Shown here piece after piece: positions 1 to 8,071 of a DNA stretch of 42,946 nucleotides. This stretch comes from Methylobacter sp. (GTDB lineage: Bacteria; Pseudomonadota; Gammaproteobacteria; Methylococcales; Methylomonadaceae), in the NCBI RefSeq assembly GCF_004322395.1, contig NZ_SCTW01000071.1, positions 1 to 42,946 of the forward strand, read 5' to 3'. Every line of letters starts with the position of its first letter. The first letter of the stretch is position 1. A program made the translations under genes and the position numbers. The notes beneath the pieces were generated by a model that saw only the letters and a list, made by a program, of their open reading frames with translations, ran no database searches and was not told where the DNA came from.

Positions 1-1388
1 AACAACGTATTCAACGAAGTATTCGCGGCATTTTGGTAAATTTTCTCAACATCATCCAACTTTTGACCAAGATCGGGCGGCGCAACAAAAACAAACGAAT
101 TGCCGTATTTACGTTTGCTGAGGATTTTGAATTGATCGGCCAAGTTTAGCAAATCCGTCCGGGCCGTTTGATAACTAATTTTATGAGCTGCCTGATGCTC
201 CCGAATGCTATAAATGGTATTGGGATGATCCAGCGCATGGCGCAGAATAGCCAACTGACGGGGATTTAATTGTCCTTGCAGCACAGAGCCGTCCAGGCGT
301 TTTTCGATGGTATATAGTTCCTCTGCCTTCTTTGCAAGATGTTCATGCAACGCATTGATTGCTTTCTTGATCACCTCCAGTTGATGGACGATGAAATAGG
401 TCAGGTCGTTGTCATCGGTTTCGGTATACAGGTAGGCTCTACCGTATTGTGCCGGGGCTTGTTTAATGATTCGGGAAATGGAAATAAATTCCATCAGCCA
501 ATATTGCTGGTTCGCCATCGACCAGTAAAATAGCGCCCGCGCCGTCCGGCCATTGCCGTCGACAAACGGATGATCGTAGCCGATCATAAAATGCAGGATA
601 ATCGCCCTGATTACCGGGTGGATAAACTCTTTACCGTCCAGGTCATTAGCAAACTGGCATAGGCGTTCTACTCTTTCTGGCAGCTCCAATGCTTCCGGCG
701 GCGTGTGCAGCAAAACCGCTGCTGTGGCATCGACCACATGAATGTCGTCACCTGCATCCCGGTATTTTCCCGCTTTGTTTGCATCGTCCAGCGTTGCCTC
801 TGTTAACAATTGATGCAACTGCAAAATCATGGCTGGGGTCAATTTTTCCTGTTTATATTCCCGAATGAATTGCATTGCTTGATAGTTATTAAAAATCATC
901 TGTTCGCTATGGTCTTTAGGCTTTCTACCCTGCCTGAGCATTTCTTTCGCTACATTTCGGGTCGTTGACGCACCTTCCAGTTGGCTGGAATTGATGGCTT
1001 CTTCAATCAGCGATCCGACAAGATAAGTATCGCGGGTATGCGGATTAGTGACCGGCTTGTCCATGCCGATACGACCGGCGGCATTTTGGTCTATCCACAG
1101 CAAATCCCTATGGATGCCATTAGTCATGCAAAACTGAAATTGTTCACCGAATTTACTGATAAAAGGCAATTTTCTATAGAGCGTTCTCCGCGCAAATTTT
1201 AAAACCAGCCAATAATCTTCCGGCGTCCAACCTTCCGGCGGCTGTAGATGGCGTAATTTATCCCAATGCAAATAACGACCTTCCGAGTCAGTAGGCCCTA
1301 AATTTGAGTCGAAAAACCCAGTGAATTTATTGATATAAGCATTGTCATAAAGAGTCCCGAAATCAGGCGGAGAAAGAGGCAATTTCAT
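1..1388 (-). CDS. Fic-family protein (AMPylator), class II, partial
   Basis: Reading leftward from the ATG at 1388, the frame stays open to the window edge (462 codons, no stop), so the C-terminus is missing. The Fic core motif HPFVDGNGR is intact at residues 273-281, with the catalytic His273. An N-terminal SSQLEG at residues 134-139 fits the inhibitory (S/T)xxxE(G/N) helix, which makes this a class II, self-inhibited Fic enzyme. Such enzymes transfer AMP from ATP to hydroxyl side chains of target proteins. The C-terminal 90 or so residues look like a winged helix (LNPRQLAILRHAL...), as in Fic proteins that also bind DNA. It is divergent from nifE, and its promoter carries paired dyads described separately. 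The target is unknown. Family call is secure; the DNA-binding role is inferred. Confidence 0.93.
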   Translation of the reverse strand, partial: MKLPLSPPDFGTLYDNAYINKFTGFFDSNLGPTDSEGRYLHWDKLRHLQPPEGWTPEDYWLVLKFARRTLYRKLPFISKFGEQFQFCMTNGIHRDLLWIDQNAAGRIGMDKPVTNPHTRDTYLVGSLIEEAINSSQLEGASTTRNVAKEMLRQGRKPKDHSEQMIFNNYQAMQFIREYKQEKLTPAMILQLHQLLTEATLDDANKAGKYRDAGDDIHVVDATAAVLLHTPPEALELPERVERLCQFANDLDGKEFIHPVIRAIILHFMIGYDHPFVDGNGRTARALFYWSMANQQYWLMEFISISRIIKQAPAQYGRAYLYTETDDNDLTYFIVHQLEVIKKAINALHEHLAKKAEELYTIEKRLDGSVLQGQLNPRQLAILRHALDHPNTIYSIREHQAAHKISYQTARTDLLNLADQFKILSKRKYGNSFVFVAPPDLGQKLDDVEKIYQNAANTSLNTL

Positions 1389-1403
1389 GGTAGACGCCTT
1401 AAT

Positions 1404-1426
1404 TACTAATTAATGAAAAATTAGTA
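1404..1426. promoter_or_regulatory. Candidate operator 1 at the fic promoter
   Basis: Dyad TACTAATT-N7-AATTAGTA, 16 bp upstream of the fic start codon. The same half-sites with the same 7-bp spacer recur at 1449-1471, with centres 45 bp apart. Matching geometry suggests two sites for one dimeric DNA-binding protein; the winged-helix part of the Fic protein is an obvious candidate for autoregulation. The repeat is seen directly; the binding is inferred. Confidence 0.6.
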
Positions 1427-1436
1427 TAGCATCCTG

Positions 1437-1483
1437 CTCACAGCATGGTACTAATTTTTAAATAATTAGTACCATGCTGTGAG
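1437..1483. promoter_or_regulatory. 20-bp perfect inverted repeat containing candidate operator 2
   Basis: Perfect 20-bp arms (1437-1456 and 1464-1483) flank a 7-bp spacer, TTTAAAT. The inner part, 1449-1471, repeats the TACTAATT-N7-AATTAGTA dyad found at 1404-1426. The arms could form a cruciform or a hairpin in RNA, but no T-tract follows on either strand, so an operator is more likely than a terminator. It lies between fic (minus) and the nifE promoter (plus). Confidence 0.6.
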
Positions 1484-1561
1484 TGTAACTTGCTTATTAA
1501 GCTTTCTTCACCGTCAATATTGCTCCAATGAAGCTGCTTGTCATATCCATCCATCAACTTT

Positions 1562-1577
1562 TGTAAGCTTTCCTACA
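1562..1577 (+). promoter_or_regulatory. NifA upstream activator site
   Basis: TGT-N10-ACA, the consensus NifA binding site, lies 45 bp upstream of a sigma-54 promoter and so roughly 85 bp before the expected transcription start, the usual distance for NifA acting by DNA looping. The pair of elements supports NifA control of the whole nifE operon. Confidence 0.75.
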
Positions 1578-1621
1578 AACAAATCCCCAACAAAACTCAA
1601 TAATTTCAAAGTTATACAAAA

Positions 1622-1637
1622 TGGCACAACGATTGCT
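1622..1637 (+). promoter_or_regulatory. Sigma-54 (-24/-12) promoter of the nifE operon
   Basis: TGGCAC-N5-TTGCT matches the sigma-54 consensus with exact spacing between the GG and GC elements. Transcription should start about 12 bp downstream, near 1648, leaving a leader of about 25 nt before the nifE ATG at 1674. Together with the NifA site at 1562 this is a textbook nitrogen-fixation promoter. Confidence 0.85.
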
Positions 1638-1673
1638 AAGACCAATATAAACAAAGCCATTTGGTCAAAGCCG

Positions 1674-3110
1674 ATGAAATCAACTAAAGACATTGCTCAA
1701 CTACTGGACGAACCTGCCTGTGAGCATAATAAGAAGGAAAAGTCCGGTTGCGCCAAACCCAAACCCGGCGCTTCGGCGGGCGGTTGCGCTTTTGATGGCG
1801 CTCAAATCGCCCTGCTGCCGATTGCCGATGTCGCGCATATCGTCCACGGGCCTATCGCTTGCGCGGGCAGTTCTTGGGACAACCGGGGCACGCGCTCTTC
1901 CGGCGCGGATTTGTACCGCATCGGTATGACCACCGATTTGACCGAGCAGGACATTGTGATGGGACGCTCGGAAAAACGCTTGTTCCATGCGATCAAACAG
2001 GCAATCGATACCTATCATCCGCCCGCCGTGTTTATTTATAACACCTGCGTTCCAGCTTTGGTCGGCGACGATATTAACGCGGTCTGTAAATCCGCCGAAG
2101 AACGCTGGGGCGTTCCGGTGGTGTCGATTGATAGCGCCGGATTTTACGGCACCAAGAATCTGGGTAACCGCATTGCCGGCGATGCAATGGTCAATCATGT
2201 GATCGGCACTCGCGATCCCGACCCGTTACCGTTAACGGTGCAACGAGCGGAAATCATCATCCATGACGTTAACCTGATCGGCGAATACAACATCGCCGGT
2301 GAATTCTGGCATGTGTTACCGCTGTTCGATGAACTGGGTTTACGCATCTTGTGTACTTTGTCCGGGGATGCCCGGTTCCGCGAAGTGCAAACCATGCACA
2401 AAGCCGAAGTCAATATGATGGTTTGCTCCAAAGCGATGGTTAATGTCGCCCGCAAGTTACAGCAAAAATACGGCACACCCTGGTTTGAAGGCAGTTACTA
2501 CGGCATTACCGACACCAGCCAATCGTTACGCGATTTCGCCAGAGTGCTTAACGATCCCGATTTAACCGAACGTACCGAAGCATTGATCCTGCGCGAAGAA
2601 ACCCGGATCAGGAAAGAACTGGAACCGTGGAAAACGCGCCTGAAAGGCAAACGGGTGTTGCTGTTTACCGGCGGCGTTAAAAGCTGGTCGGTGATTTCCG
2701 CGTTGCAGGATTTGGGCATGGTGGTCGTTGCGACCGGCACGAAGAAATCCACCGAAGAGGACAAAGCCAGAATCCGCGAATTGATGGGCGAAGATACTGT
2801 GATGATCGACGATGGCAGCCCAAGAGCGTTGCTGAAAATCGTCCATGATTACAAGGCCGACATCCTGATTGCCGGCGGCCGCAACATGTACACCGCGTTA
2901 AAAGCCAAGGTTCCGTTTTTGGATATTAACCAGGAACGCGAATTCGGCTATGAAGGCTACCAAGGCATGCTGGAGCTGGTGCGCCAATTGGCGTTAACGA
3001 TTGAAAGCCCGGTATGGGAGGCAGTTAGAGCGCCTGCGCCGTGGAGAAATCCCCCCTGCCCCCCTTTGCTAAAGGGGGGAAATGCTATGGAAGGGGTGTG
3101 CAATGGCTGA
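1674..3110 (+). CDS. nifE: Nitrogenase iron-molybdenum cofactor biosynthesis protein NifE
   Basis: 478 residues. NifE pairs with NifN in a NifEN scaffold that matures the NifB-derived iron-sulfur core into FeMo-cofactor before transfer to NifDK. The N-terminal [10 protein letters not shown]...[10 protein letters not shown] segment and [19 protein letters not shown] are typical of NifE, including the cluster-ligating cysteines. The frame is open further upstream to 1479, but the sigma-54 promoter at 1622 lies inside that extension, so translation must begin downstream, and the ATG at 1674 gives the family's normal N-terminus. The C-terminus is odd: after the usual [11 protein letters not shown] the last 20 or so residues are read from a C-rich/G-rich hairpin repeat, and the stop overlaps the nifN start by 8 bp. 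First gene of the nif operon here; nifHDK are not in the window. Confidence 0.97.
   Translation: MKSTKDIAQLLDEPACEHNKKEKSGCAKPKPGASAGGCAFDGAQIALLPIADVAHIVHGPIACAGSSWDNRGTRSSGADLYRIGMTTDLTEQDIVMGRSEKRLFHAIKQAIDTYHPPAVFIYNTCVPALVGDDINAVCKSAEERWGVPVVSIDSAGFYGTKNLGNRIAGDAMVNHVIGTRDPDPLPLTVQRAEIIIHDVNLIGEYNIAGEFWHVLPLFDELGLRILCTLSGDARFREVQTMHKAEVNMMVCSKAMVNVARKLQQKYGTPWFEGSYYGITDTSQSLRDFARVLNDPDLTERTEALILREETRIRKELEPWKTRLKGKRVLLFTGGVKSWSVISALQDLGMVVVATGTKKSTEEDKARIRELMGEDTVMIDDGSPRALLKIVHDYKADILIAGGRNMYTALKAKVPFLDINQEREFGYEGYQGMLELVRQLALTIESPVWEAVRAPAPWRNPPCPPLLKGGNAMEGVCNG
3050..3081. repeat. CCCCCCTTT/AAAGGGGGG hairpin repeat at the nifE-nifN junction
   Basis: A 9-bp stem (3059-3067 with 3071-3079) and 3-nt loop, preceded by another C-tract. 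It looks like the short dispersed hairpins common in this kind of genome. It encodes the tail of NifE and lies about 20 bp before the nifN start, where an RNA hairpin could alter nifE to nifN coupling. Dispersed status is inferred, since only one copy is in the window. Confidence 0.6.
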
Positions 3111-4500
3111 CATCCTAAAAAGAAACAAAGCGCTATCGGTCAATCCGCTGAAAGCCAGCCAACCGATAGGCGGCTCGCTGGCAACGCTGGGATTTAATCG
3201 AGCTATGCCGATGTTGCATGGCTCCCAAGGCTGCACCGCATTTGCCAAAGTGTTTTTTGTGCGTCATTTCAGGGAACCTATTCCTTTGCAAAGCACCGCG
3301 ATGGATCAAGGCAGTTCGGTGATGGGTGCGGACGAAAATGTGCGCGAGGGCATTCTTACCATTGCCGAAAAATCCCGCCCTGCCCTGATTACTATTTTGA
3401 CTACCGGCCTAGCTGAAACTCAAGGTGCCGATGTGCACCGGAATGTCAGGGAGTTCAGGGAAGCCAACCCGGAATTTGCCGATGTTGCGGTTGTCGCGGT
3501 CAATACTCCGGATTTTACCGGCAGCGTCGAAACGGGTTTTGCAGCGACTCTCACTGAAATCATTCGCGCCTTAGTGCCGGATGCCAAGGAAGCCGGAACT
3601 TATCCTGGAAAAAGAAAACGCCAGGTTAATGTCCTGGTCAATTACATGCTGACGCCCGGCGACATCGAAGCGCTTCGGGATATTTTCGAGCAATTCCAGC
3701 TCAGGCCTGTGTTCGTGCCGGATATTTCCGATTCCTTGGACGGGTGTTTGACGGACGAGGATTTCAGTCCGGTCACTATCGGCGGCACCCCACTATCTGA
3801 AATGGCTACATTAGGTGATGCGCAGGCGACGGTCGTTATCGGCCCATCGCTAGCCAAGGCGGCGGAATTGCTGGAACAAAAAACCGGCGTGCCGACTTAC
3901 TCTATTGATCATCTTTACGGCTTAAAAGCCAACGATGCGCTGATTTCCGCATTGGCTGAAATCAGCGGTCATGACGTGCCTGAACGTATCGAACGGCAAC
4001 GTTCACAGCTACAGGATGCAATGCTGGACACGCATTTTATGCTTGGCCAATTGCGCATTGCGATTGCGGCCGATGCGGATTTACTGAATGCGTTTGTCGA
4101 TCAGGTTCAGGAAATGGGCGCGGAAGTGGTTGCTGCGGTCACCTCCTGCAACGTGCCGCTGCTGGCGCGAATCCCTGTCGCCAGCATCAAAATCGGCGAT
4201 CTTGAAGATATGGAGCTGATAGGCAAAGCCAACAAAGTGCAGTTAGTGATCGGCAATTCCCATGCGGTTGATACCGCCGAACGCTTGGGCACGCCCATTT
4301 TAAGAGCCGGATTTCCGTTATACGACATCATCGGCGGCTACCAAAAAACCTGGATCGGCTATCGCGGCTCACGGCAAACGCTGTTTGATCTTGCCAACTT
4401 GGTCATCAATTATTCGCATGAAGAAATCCCGGTCTACCGTTCGATATACGGCCAAAAACCGGCCAGCGAACTTACCGACTACCCGTTGTCATGTCATTAA
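3103..4500 (+). CDS. nifN: Nitrogenase iron-molybdenum cofactor biosynthesis protein NifN
   Basis: 465 residues, the usual length. It is the beta-like partner of NifE in the FeMo-cofactor assembly scaffold. Diagnostic features are [18 protein letters not shown] near the N-terminus, the [20 protein letters not shown] segment and [20 protein letters not shown]. The frame opens upstream at 3082, but the ATG at 3103 is preferred because AAGGGG lies 7-12 bp before it and the resulting [17 protein letters not shown] is the normal NifN start. It overlaps the end of nifE by 8 bp, consistent with translational coupling and equal amounts of the two subunits. Confidence 0.97.
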   Translation: MADILKRNKALSVNPLKASQPIGGSLATLGFNRAMPMLHGSQGCTAFAKVFFVRHFREPIPLQSTAMDQGSSVMGADENVREGILTIAEKSRPALITILTTGLAETQGADVHRNVREFREANPEFADVAVVAVNTPDFTGSVETGFAATLTEIIRALVPDAKEAGTYPGKRKRQVNVLVNYMLTPGDIEALRDIFEQFQLRPVFVPDISDSLDGCLTDEDFSPVTIGGTPLSEMATLGDAQATVVIGPSLAKAAELLEQKTGVPTYSIDHLYGLKANDALISALAEISGHDVPERIERQRSQLQDAMLDTHFMLGQLRIAIAADADLLNAFVDQVQEMGAEVVAAVTSCNVPLLARIPVASIKIGDLEDMELIGKANKVQLVIGNSHAVDTAERLGTPILRAGFPLYDIIGGYQKTWIGYRGSRQTLFDLANLVINYSHEEIPVYRSIYGQKPASELTDYPLSCH

Positions 4501-4544
4501 CAAGACGCATGCACATAGTGCAAAGCACTGATGAGAGGAAGTTT

Positions 4545-4976
4545 ATGGAAACCGCATTAAAAATAGCGTTTGCCACGACCGATATGGAAACGGTCAACCA
4601 ACATTTCGGCTCGGCCAAGTCTTTCGCGATTTATGCGGTGAATATGGACGATGCGCAATTGCTCGAAGCCGCCGAGTTTGGCGAACTCCAGCAGGACGGC
4701 AACGAAGATAAATTGTCAGTCAAGATTGAATTGCTGAACGGCTGCGCGGCGGTGTATTGCCAAGCCGTTGGCGGTTCGGCGATTAACCAGCTGATCGCCA
4801 AAAACATACAGCCGGTCAAGGTCCATGAAGGCGGCAAAATTAAAGACCTGATCGTTGACCTGCAAAATGAAATGAAAGCCGGACCGTCCAATTGGCTGGC
4901 AAAAGCGATTAATCAACACAAAAGTCCCGATCCTGAGCGCTTTAATCAAATGGAGGATGAAGGTTGGGATGAATGA
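4545..4976 (+). CDS. nifX: Nitrogenase cofactor carrier protein NifX
   Basis: 143 residues. NifX binds NifB-cofactor and FeMo-cofactor precursors and shuttles them between NifB, NifEN and apo-nitrogenase. The sequence begins LKIAFATTDMETVNQHFGSAKSF, the start of the dinitrogenase iron-molybdenum cofactor binding fold, and later has GCAAVYCQAVGGSA. An upstream ATG at 4491 is in frame inside the end of nifN, but the ATG at 4545 has a good ribosome site (GAGAGGAAG) and begins exactly where the conserved domain does. It follows nifN by 44 bp, the usual nifENX order. Confidence 0.94.
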   Translation: METALKIAFATTDMETVNQHFGSAKSFAIYAVNMDDAQLLEAAEFGELQQDGNEDKLSVKIELLNGCAAVYCQAVGGSAINQLIAKNIQPVKVHEGGKIKDLIVDLQNEMKAGPSNWLAKAINQHKSPDPERFNQMEDEGWDE

Positions 4977-5000
4977 TATTTACTCGCCTGTCCCGCTTAC

Positions 5001-5120
5001 CTCGTTCCCACGCGCTGCGTGAGAATGCAGTCAAGGCGCGCTGCGCCGCGAGTCACAATCAGCGTATAGAAATGTACATTGCACAAACACGGGACGCGGC
5101 GCGTCCTACACCGCAACGAG
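5001..5120. repeat. Dispersed intergenic repeat between nifX and DUF269
   Basis: GC-rich 120-bp block bounded by CTCGTT at the left and its inverse AACGAG at the right, with internal palindromes such as GGACGCGGCGCGTCC. It fills most of the 175-bp gap between two nif genes that are usually adjacent. Terminal inverted repeats suggest a small non-autonomous element or REP-like unit. No open frame is evident in it. Confidence 0.55.
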
Positions 5121-5151
5121 AATAAATTTATTACTTAACGGAGAAATAAAC

Positions 5152-5625
5152 ATGGCCACTGCTGCATTAGTCATACAAGAAGACGACGCCAATCTGAGTT
5201 CCGACATCGTCAAAGACATGATCAAACAACTGCGCGCAATTGATACTTACGACACCTACGAAGGCTGGTCGGAAGCAAAAATCATCGACCCTATCGTGTT
5301 AACCAAAGAGCGCAAAAAGAATATTCCTGTGATCGGCGACCCCGATGAAATCACCATTGCCCGCTTAAAAGCCTATTACAACTCATTAGCGACACTGATT
5401 GAGAAAAAAACCGGCCTGATGGCGGCGCCAATGGTTCATCTTAGCCATGAAGGTTTCGGCCGCGCGCTGATCATGGTCGGCAAGCTGGTTGTAGTCGACA
5501 AAATCCTACGCGACACCCATCGTTTCGGCTTTTCAAGCCTCGAAGACCTGTGCGAAAAAACTGATAAAACCATCGAAAAAGCGATGGGCTTAATCGAAAA
5601 ATACAATGCAGCTGCAACCGACTAA
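5152..5625 (+). CDS. NifX-associated nitrogen fixation protein (DUF269)
   Basis: 157 residues, matching the family length. The DUF269 family is found almost only next to nifX in nif operons; its biochemical role is not settled. Recognised from IKQLRAIDTYDTYEGWSEAKIIDPIVLTKE, the PVIGDPDEIT segment and the central HLSHEGFGRALIMVGKLVV. The start has a clear ribosome site (GGAGA) 7 bp upstream. It is separated from nifX by a repeat element and followed 10 bp later by the DUF683 gene, so it still appears to belong to the operon. Confidence 0.93.
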   Translation: MATAALVIQEDDANLSSDIVKDMIKQLRAIDTYDTYEGWSEAKIIDPIVLTKERKKNIPVIGDPDEITIARLKAYYNSLATLIEKKTGLMAAPMVHLSHEGFGRALIMVGKLVVVDKILRDTHRFGFSSLEDLCEKTDKTIEKAMGLIEKYNAAATD

Positions 5626-5635
5626 GGAGGTGTGC

Positions 5636-5848
5636 ATGTCTGAAGAATTAAGAAAACTGGAAAAAGAAGTCAAAAAGACCAAGCGTATGGCCAGCGAACA
5701 GGCAATGGAGCTGCATGACCTGATCGAAGACCGCCTTCCTGACGCTTACGGCGAACTGATGTGTATTGCGCAAGCCACTTATGACGCCTGCAAAGTCTGG
5801 GATGAAGCCAATCAAAAACTAATTGCCGCTCAAAGCGATGCGGCCTAA
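5636..5848 (+). CDS. CCE_0567-family metalloprotein (DUF683)
   Basis: 70 residues, almost all helical: a charged N-terminal coil ([33 protein letters not shown]) and a second helix with Cys and Trp. The family is small, helical, metal-binding and restricted to nif clusters beside DUF269. A strong ribosome site, TAAGGAGGTG, overlaps the stop of the preceding gene and fixes the start at 5636, although the frame is open from 5606. Function in nitrogen fixation is unknown. Confidence 0.9.
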   Translation: MSEELRKLEKEVKKTKRMASEQAMELHDLIEDRLPDAYGELMCIAQATYDACKVWDEANQKLIAAQSDAA

Positions 5849-5862
5849 GCAGGAGAATAACC

Positions 5863-6180
5863 ATGTCTGATTTTGTAACCGGCGTTACCTTTGGCGGCAC
5901 GGAGTGGACGCCCGCTTACGTTACCGACATCAATCAAAAAACCTGCATCGGTTGCGGCCGTTGCTTTAAAGTCTGCCCGCGCGATGTTTTCGATTTAGTG
6001 GAAAAAGCCGACGTGCTTGATCCCGAGGATTTTGATGACGATTACGGCGATTTTGAAGACGACGATGACAACAGTATGGTCATGAGCATCAAAAACAAAC
6101 TCGATTGCATCGGTTGCGAAGCTTGCTCCAAAGTATGCCCGAAAAACTGTTTTACTCATGAAAATAAACAAGCGGCTTAA
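5863..6180 (+). CDS. fdxB: Nif-specific ferredoxin III, 2[4Fe-4S]
   Basis: 105 residues with two ferredoxin motifs, [14 protein letters not shown] and [14 protein letters not shown], each able to hold a [4Fe-4S] cluster. An acidic stretch ([15 protein letters not shown]) lies between them and is typical of the nif-specific ferredoxin III family. It probably supplies electrons for cofactor assembly on NifEN or NifB rather than for nitrogenase itself; this role is known only from related genes. It lies 14 bp after DUF683. Confidence 0.93.
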   Translation: MSDFVTGVTFGGTEWTPAYVTDINQKTCIGCGRCFKVCPRDVFDLVEKADVLDPEDFDDDYGDFEDDDDNSMVMSIKNKLDCIGCEACSKVCPKNCFTHENKQAA

Positions 6181-6194
6181 TTACTCATTCAGCA

Positions 6195-6330
6195 AACGTA
6201 ATAGAACGCAGATGCCAAAAGTAGGCGCCTCTAGGCGACGCTGATAATTATGATTAAATAAGATTTAATCTGTGTCTATCATATTCATCTGCGTCATCTG
6301 CGTTCCATTTTAATAGTTCCCGCGCCGGAG
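6195..6330. repeat. Intergenic block with AACGCAGATG-type inverted repeat
   Basis: The 188-bp gap between the two ferredoxin genes contains AACGCAGATG near the left (6207-6216) and CATCTGCGTT on the right (6295-6304), around an AT-rich centre. This resembles short dispersed repeats of other gammaproteobacterial genomes. No promoter consensus is evident here, so the downstream genes are probably still read from the nifE promoter. Confidence 0.45.
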
Positions 6331-6368
6331 CGTGTGGACGATAAACAATTTTTAAAAGGATCACGATT

Positions 6369-6692
6369 ATGCCCAGACCTGAAAAACACGTATTCGTATG
6401 TACCCAAAACCGTCCGCAAGGACATCCTCGCGGCTCCTGCGCCAGCAGCGGTTGCGCCGACATCATGAACGAATTCATGAATGAAATACAAACCCGCAAC
6501 CTGTTTGAAAAAATCGCCCTGACCAACACCGGCTGCATGGGACCTTGCATGATGGGCCCTAGTGTCCTGGTTTATCCTGAAGGAGTAATGTACGGCAAGC
6601 TGAAAAAAGACGATGTCCTTACCATCATCGAGCAACACCTGCTCGGCGGCGAGCCGGTTGCCGAGCTGATGATTCCGGCCGAAATTTGGTAG
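6369..6692 (+). CDS. Thioredoxin-like [2Fe-2S] ferredoxin
   Basis: 107 residues. Cysteines at 11, 24, 56 and 60 give the C-x12-C...C-x3-C spacing of thioredoxin-fold [2Fe-2S] ferredoxins, the group that includes Azotobacter Shethna protein I; a further Cys29 is present. Recognised from HVFVCTQNRPQGHPRGSC and NTGCMGPCMMGPSVLVYPEGVMYG. In diazotrophs such proteins lie in nif clusters and are thought to carry electrons or protect nitrogenase. A ribosome site (AAAAGGA) precedes the ATG. Confidence 0.88.
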   Translation: MPRPEKHVFVCTQNRPQGHPRGSCASSGCADIMNEFMNEIQTRNLFEKIALTNTGCMGPCMMGPSVLVYPEGVMYGKLKKDDVLTIIEQHLLGGEPVAELMIPAEIW

Positions 6693-6706
6693 CCTGAGGA
6701 ATTTTT

Positions 6707-7081
6707 ATGGCTTTGTCTGAGCACATCAAATCCAACCGCGATCTGGGTACGTCTATTTGTCATCGGCTGACCGAAGAAATCAATGAACTGGGCTTCACTG
6801 AAGCAGATATTCGACACTATCCACGCTACGATGATGCTGACTTTGTACTGATCAAAGACCCTTATTCCGGAGAGCAAAACTTAGCCTGCTATTGGTACGA
6901 TGAAGCTAAAAGACAGCGTATCGGCCGACTTCAGTTTAATAGTGACGGCACTTTTTACGCAGAATACGATGTCGTCAAGCCGCATCCGACCAAAACCCGT
7001 CGCTTTGTCGAGGGCGTCACTGCCTGGGGCAAAGCCGAACAGATTAAATCCGAGCCCAAGTTGCTGAATATGCCTGAATAG
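6707..7081 (+). CDS. Unrecognised nif-operon protein, 124 residues
   Basis: I do not recognise a family. The protein is soluble, with no signal peptide or membrane segment. It has a helical N-terminus (LSEHIKSNRDLGTSICHRLTEEINELGF) and a strand-rich middle with many aromatic residues (DADFVLIKDPYSGEQNLACYWYDEAKRQRIGRLQFNSDG is one continuous block, residues about 46-84), then YAEYDVV and a basic tail. The gene begins 14 bp after the [2Fe-2S] ferredoxin and ends 5 bp before the DUF364 gene. That tight packing suggests a part in nitrogen fixation or redox partnering with the ferredoxin. The ribosome site is TGAGGAA. Confidence 0.75.
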   Translation: MALSEHIKSNRDLGTSICHRLTEEINELGFTEADIRHYPRYDDADFVLIKDPYSGEQNLACYWYDEAKRQRIGRLQFNSDGTFYAEYDVVKPHPTKTRRFVEGVTAWGKAEQIKSEPKLLNMPE

Positions 7082-7086
7082 CCAGC

Positions 7087-8037
7087 ATGGAAAATCCGTC
7101 GCGAATTTATGAACTGTTGTTGGATTATGCCGGTAGCGATACCCAAGTCACCGAACTAAACATCGGCCTGGTTTGGACGGTTTGTAAAGCGCAGCATACC
7201 GGCTTGGCGATGAGCCCCGGCATTCCGACCCGCACCCTATCGTGGCCGGGTACCTTAACCGGTAAGACATTGGCCGAATTGGCCGGATGGATTACCGATT
7301 GGGAGCCTTACAAATCGACAGTTGCGATGGCGGCGATTAATTGCAGTTTAAACCGCTACGAACTGCCGTCAGGAATAACCCTGTTACCGACTCCCGACAG
7401 CGCCAATCTGGCTGTTTTCGACTATTTCCTGCCCCAATTGCAAAGTAAAAAAGTCGTTGTCATCGGCCGTTATCCGGGCATTGAACGCTATGCCGAACAA
7501 TTCAATCTCAGTATCATCGAACGGCAGCCCTCGCCGGGCGATTATCCAGATCCTGCCTGCGAATTTTTATTGCCGGACGCCGACTGGGTATTTTTAACGG
7601 CCAGTTCGATTACCAATAAAACCTTCCCGCGCTTGGCCGAGCTTGCTCAACATGCCACTACCGTATTGATGGGGCCGACCGTACCGTGGCTTCCCGAACT
7701 GCACGAGTTTGGCATTGATTATTTGGCCGGGGTTGAAGTTATCGATCCGGTAAAACTGCGCCAAACTGTGGCGGAAGGCGGTGGAGTGCGCATTTTTGAT
7801 GAAGCAGTGCGTTACCGAATCGTCGATTTAACGCCCGGTAACAGTATGATGTGGCTGAAGAAACAAATAGCTCAGGACTATACAGATAGGCAACAATTAA
7901 ACTTGGCGATGGAACAATGGTACAGCAACGGCAAGAAAGGCCGGTTTCCCGAATTTTACCGGCTCAATCAAGTCACGACCAAGCTTTCGCGCATGGATAG
8001 CAGTTATAAGCGGCTGTGGGATATGCATTCGAAATAA
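7087..8037 (+). CDS. DUF364-type protein with C-terminal extension
   Basis: 316 residues. The first 250 or so look like the DUF4213/DUF364 family, thought to chelate metal or bind small molecules: ELNIGLVWTVCKAQHTGLAMS at the start, then a Rossmann-like half with KKVVVIGRYPG, DWVFLTASSITNKTFPRLAELA and VLMGPTVPWLPEL. Residues 258-316 form an extra helical tail (EQWYSNGKKGRFPEFYRLN, then SYKRLWDMHSK) that I do not recognise. DUF364 proteins occur in some nif and metal-handling operons, so a role in molybdenum or iron supply is possible but unproven. Last gene of the nif operon in the window. Confidence 0.75.
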   Translation: MENPSRIYELLLDYAGSDTQVTELNIGLVWTVCKAQHTGLAMSPGIPTRTLSWPGTLTGKTLAELAGWITDWEPYKSTVAMAAINCSLNRYELPSGITLLPTPDSANLAVFDYFLPQLQSKKVVVIGRYPGIERYAEQFNLSIIERQPSPGDYPDPACEFLLPDADWVFLTASSITNKTFPRLAELAQHATTVLMGPTVPWLPELHEFGIDYLAGVEVIDPVKLRQTVAEGGGVRIFDEAVRYRIVDLTPGNSMMWLKKQIAQDYTDRQQLNLAMEQWYSNGKKGRFPEFYRLNQVTTKLSRMDSSYKRLWDMHSK

Positions 8038-8071
8038 GCGATAGAATCATTCTGTCATTACTTCGCCACGT

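Noticed and set aside
1479-1673. N-terminal extension of nifE from an upstream ATG
   Set aside because: The sigma-54 promoter lies inside it, so it cannot be on the transcript, and the extension does not resemble NifE.
4491-4544. Earlier start for nifX inside nifN
   Set aside because: The ATG at 4545 has a better ribosome site and matches the family N-terminus.
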